Positions 5,500 through 5,889 of a DNA stretch of 5,889 bases are shown here, piece by piece. Position 1 is the stretch's first letter. The number at the start of each line of letters is the position of its first letter. The notes beneath the pieces were generated by a model. That model did not search any database and was not told the origin of the DNA. It was given only the letters and a program-made list of their open reading frames with translations. The DNA lies in the NCBI GenBank assembly GCA_002305435.1, contig DBQZ01000080.1:1679-7567 (forward strand). Direction: 5' to 3'. Made by a program: the position numbers and the translations under genes. This DNA is from Clostridiales bacterium UBA1381. GTDB lineage: Bacteria; Bacillota; Clostridia; UBA1381.

Positions 5500-5889
5500 T
5501 CAGTCAAAATCTATCGAGGTACTGTCTACCTTCTGACCGTCTATATAAGCCTCTATCAGCTTCGTGCCGGAGCCGGTTATATTAACCGTAACTCCGCCCT
5601 CAGATTTGCTGTGCGTACCCTGATAGTTAGTGCGTCCGTCAACTTCAATGCGTACGTTTACAGTATCATCTGCGCTGCTGGGTATCATTACCGTATAGCT
5701 TTTTGTAGAGGTTGATTCCTCCCTTACAGGCACTCTCGTTGCTGACGGTTCGTCATCCGAACTGCTGCTTGAGCTTCCTCCGTTCGAGGACGGCCTCTCA
5801 GTAGGACTTGAGGTGCGTGTAGGACGTTCGGTCGGGCTTGAAGTGCGTGTAGGTCTCTCAGTCGGGCTTGAAGTGCGTTCCGGCGAATC
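5500..5889 (-). CDS. prkC: C-terminal tail of a probable PASTA-type Ser/Thr protein kinase (5' end outside window)
   Basis: The minus strand is open from the right edge to the TGA at 5502-5500, giving 129 residues and no start in the window. The first ~60 residues are low complexity: three RTSSPTERP(T/S) units, then a Ser/Gly/Asp-rich spacer. The last ~70 residues (from about KSYTVMIP) look like a compact beta-rich domain with alternating polar and hydrophobic residues, ending in SIDFD. No kinase or PASTA domain is visible, so the identity is inferred from position: in Bacillota the gene directly before rsgA-rpe-thiN is commonly prkC, a membrane kinase whose extracellular PASTA repeats sense muropeptides. 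A Pro/Thr-rich linker followed by a small beta domain fits the extracellular end of clostridial PASTA kinases. A different surface or wall-linked protein is the main alternative. Confidence 0.65.
   Translation of the reverse strand, partial: DSPERTSSPTERPTRTSSPTERPTRTSSPTERPSSNGGSSSSSSDDEPSATRVPVREESTSTKSYTVMIPSSADDTVNVRIEVDGRTNYQGTHSKSEGGVTVNITGSGTKLIEAYIDGQKVDSTSIDFD
5788..5877 (-). repeat. Three tandem 30-bp repeats coding a Ser/Thr/Pro-rich linker
   Basis: Three adjacent in-frame units (5877-5848, 5847-5818, 5817-5788) each encode R-T-S-S-P-T-E-R-P followed by Thr, Thr and Ser respectively. The units differ mostly at synonymous third positions, for example ACT/ACC and GAG/GAA, so the protein repeat is better conserved than the DNA. 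The preceding DSPE may be a degenerate fourth unit or the edge of a longer array beyond the window. It probably forms a flexible linker between the PASTA region and the terminal beta domain. Confidence 0.85.

Noticed and set aside
5500..5733. Separate small gene of 77 codons starting at the GTG at 5733
   Set aside because: The frame is open all the way to the right edge, and the repeat linker upstream continues into it. It is the end of a larger gene, not an independent one.
1..5889. Mobile element, phage, CRISPR, defence or biosynthetic cluster
   Set aside because: Every stretch is accounted for by intact housekeeping genes in one direction. No integrase, transposase, direct-repeat array with spacers, or composition break was seen.

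Overview
The window looks like chromosomal DNA from a low-to-moderate GC Gram-positive anaerobe, most likely class Clostridia (Bacillota). This rests on gene order and protein character rather than on any database search. The right half has the order PASTA-type Ser/Thr kinase - rsgA - rpe - thiamine pyrophosphokinase, the same order as the Bacillota block typified by B. subtilis prkC-rsgA-rpe-thiN. The ThiI is the short Gram-positive form without a rhodanese domain and is paired with its own cysteine desulfurase. The genus cannot be named from what is seen.

Layout: all seven genes lie on the minus strand, so transcription runs from right to left. In order they are: the C-terminal tail of a probable membrane Ser/Thr kinase, PrkC (5889-5500, cut by the right edge); the ribosome-assembly GTPase rsgA (5498-4635); ribulose-phosphate 3-epimerase rpe (about 4623-3979); thiamine pyrophosphokinase thiN (3994-3386); a class V cysteine desulfurase (3393-2245); the tRNA 4-thiouridine enzyme thiI (2240-1059); and cinA (1028 to beyond the left edge). 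The window is essentially all coding. Gene borders overlap by 8-16 bases or are separated by 1-30 bases, so this is almost certainly one polycistronic unit whose promoter lies upstream of the kinase, outside the window. There are no tRNA or rRNA genes, insertion sequences, CRISPR arrays, riboswitches or clear terminators.

How the genes work together: the kinase and RsgA tie cell-wall or growth signalling to 30S subunit maturation. Rpe works in the pentose phosphate pathway and ThiN makes thiamine diphosphate, the cofactor of transketolase in that pathway. The desulfurase and ThiI form a two-protein sulfur relay that thiolates uridine 8 of tRNA. CinA is a pyridine-nucleotide salvage/repair protein. 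The set is conserved housekeeping, and I do not see a previously undescribed system. The points most worth a second look are the three-copy 30-bp repeat in the kinase tail, the ThiI-desulfurase pair joined to the thiN block, cinA lying directly after thiI, and several junctions that appear to depend on translational coupling.
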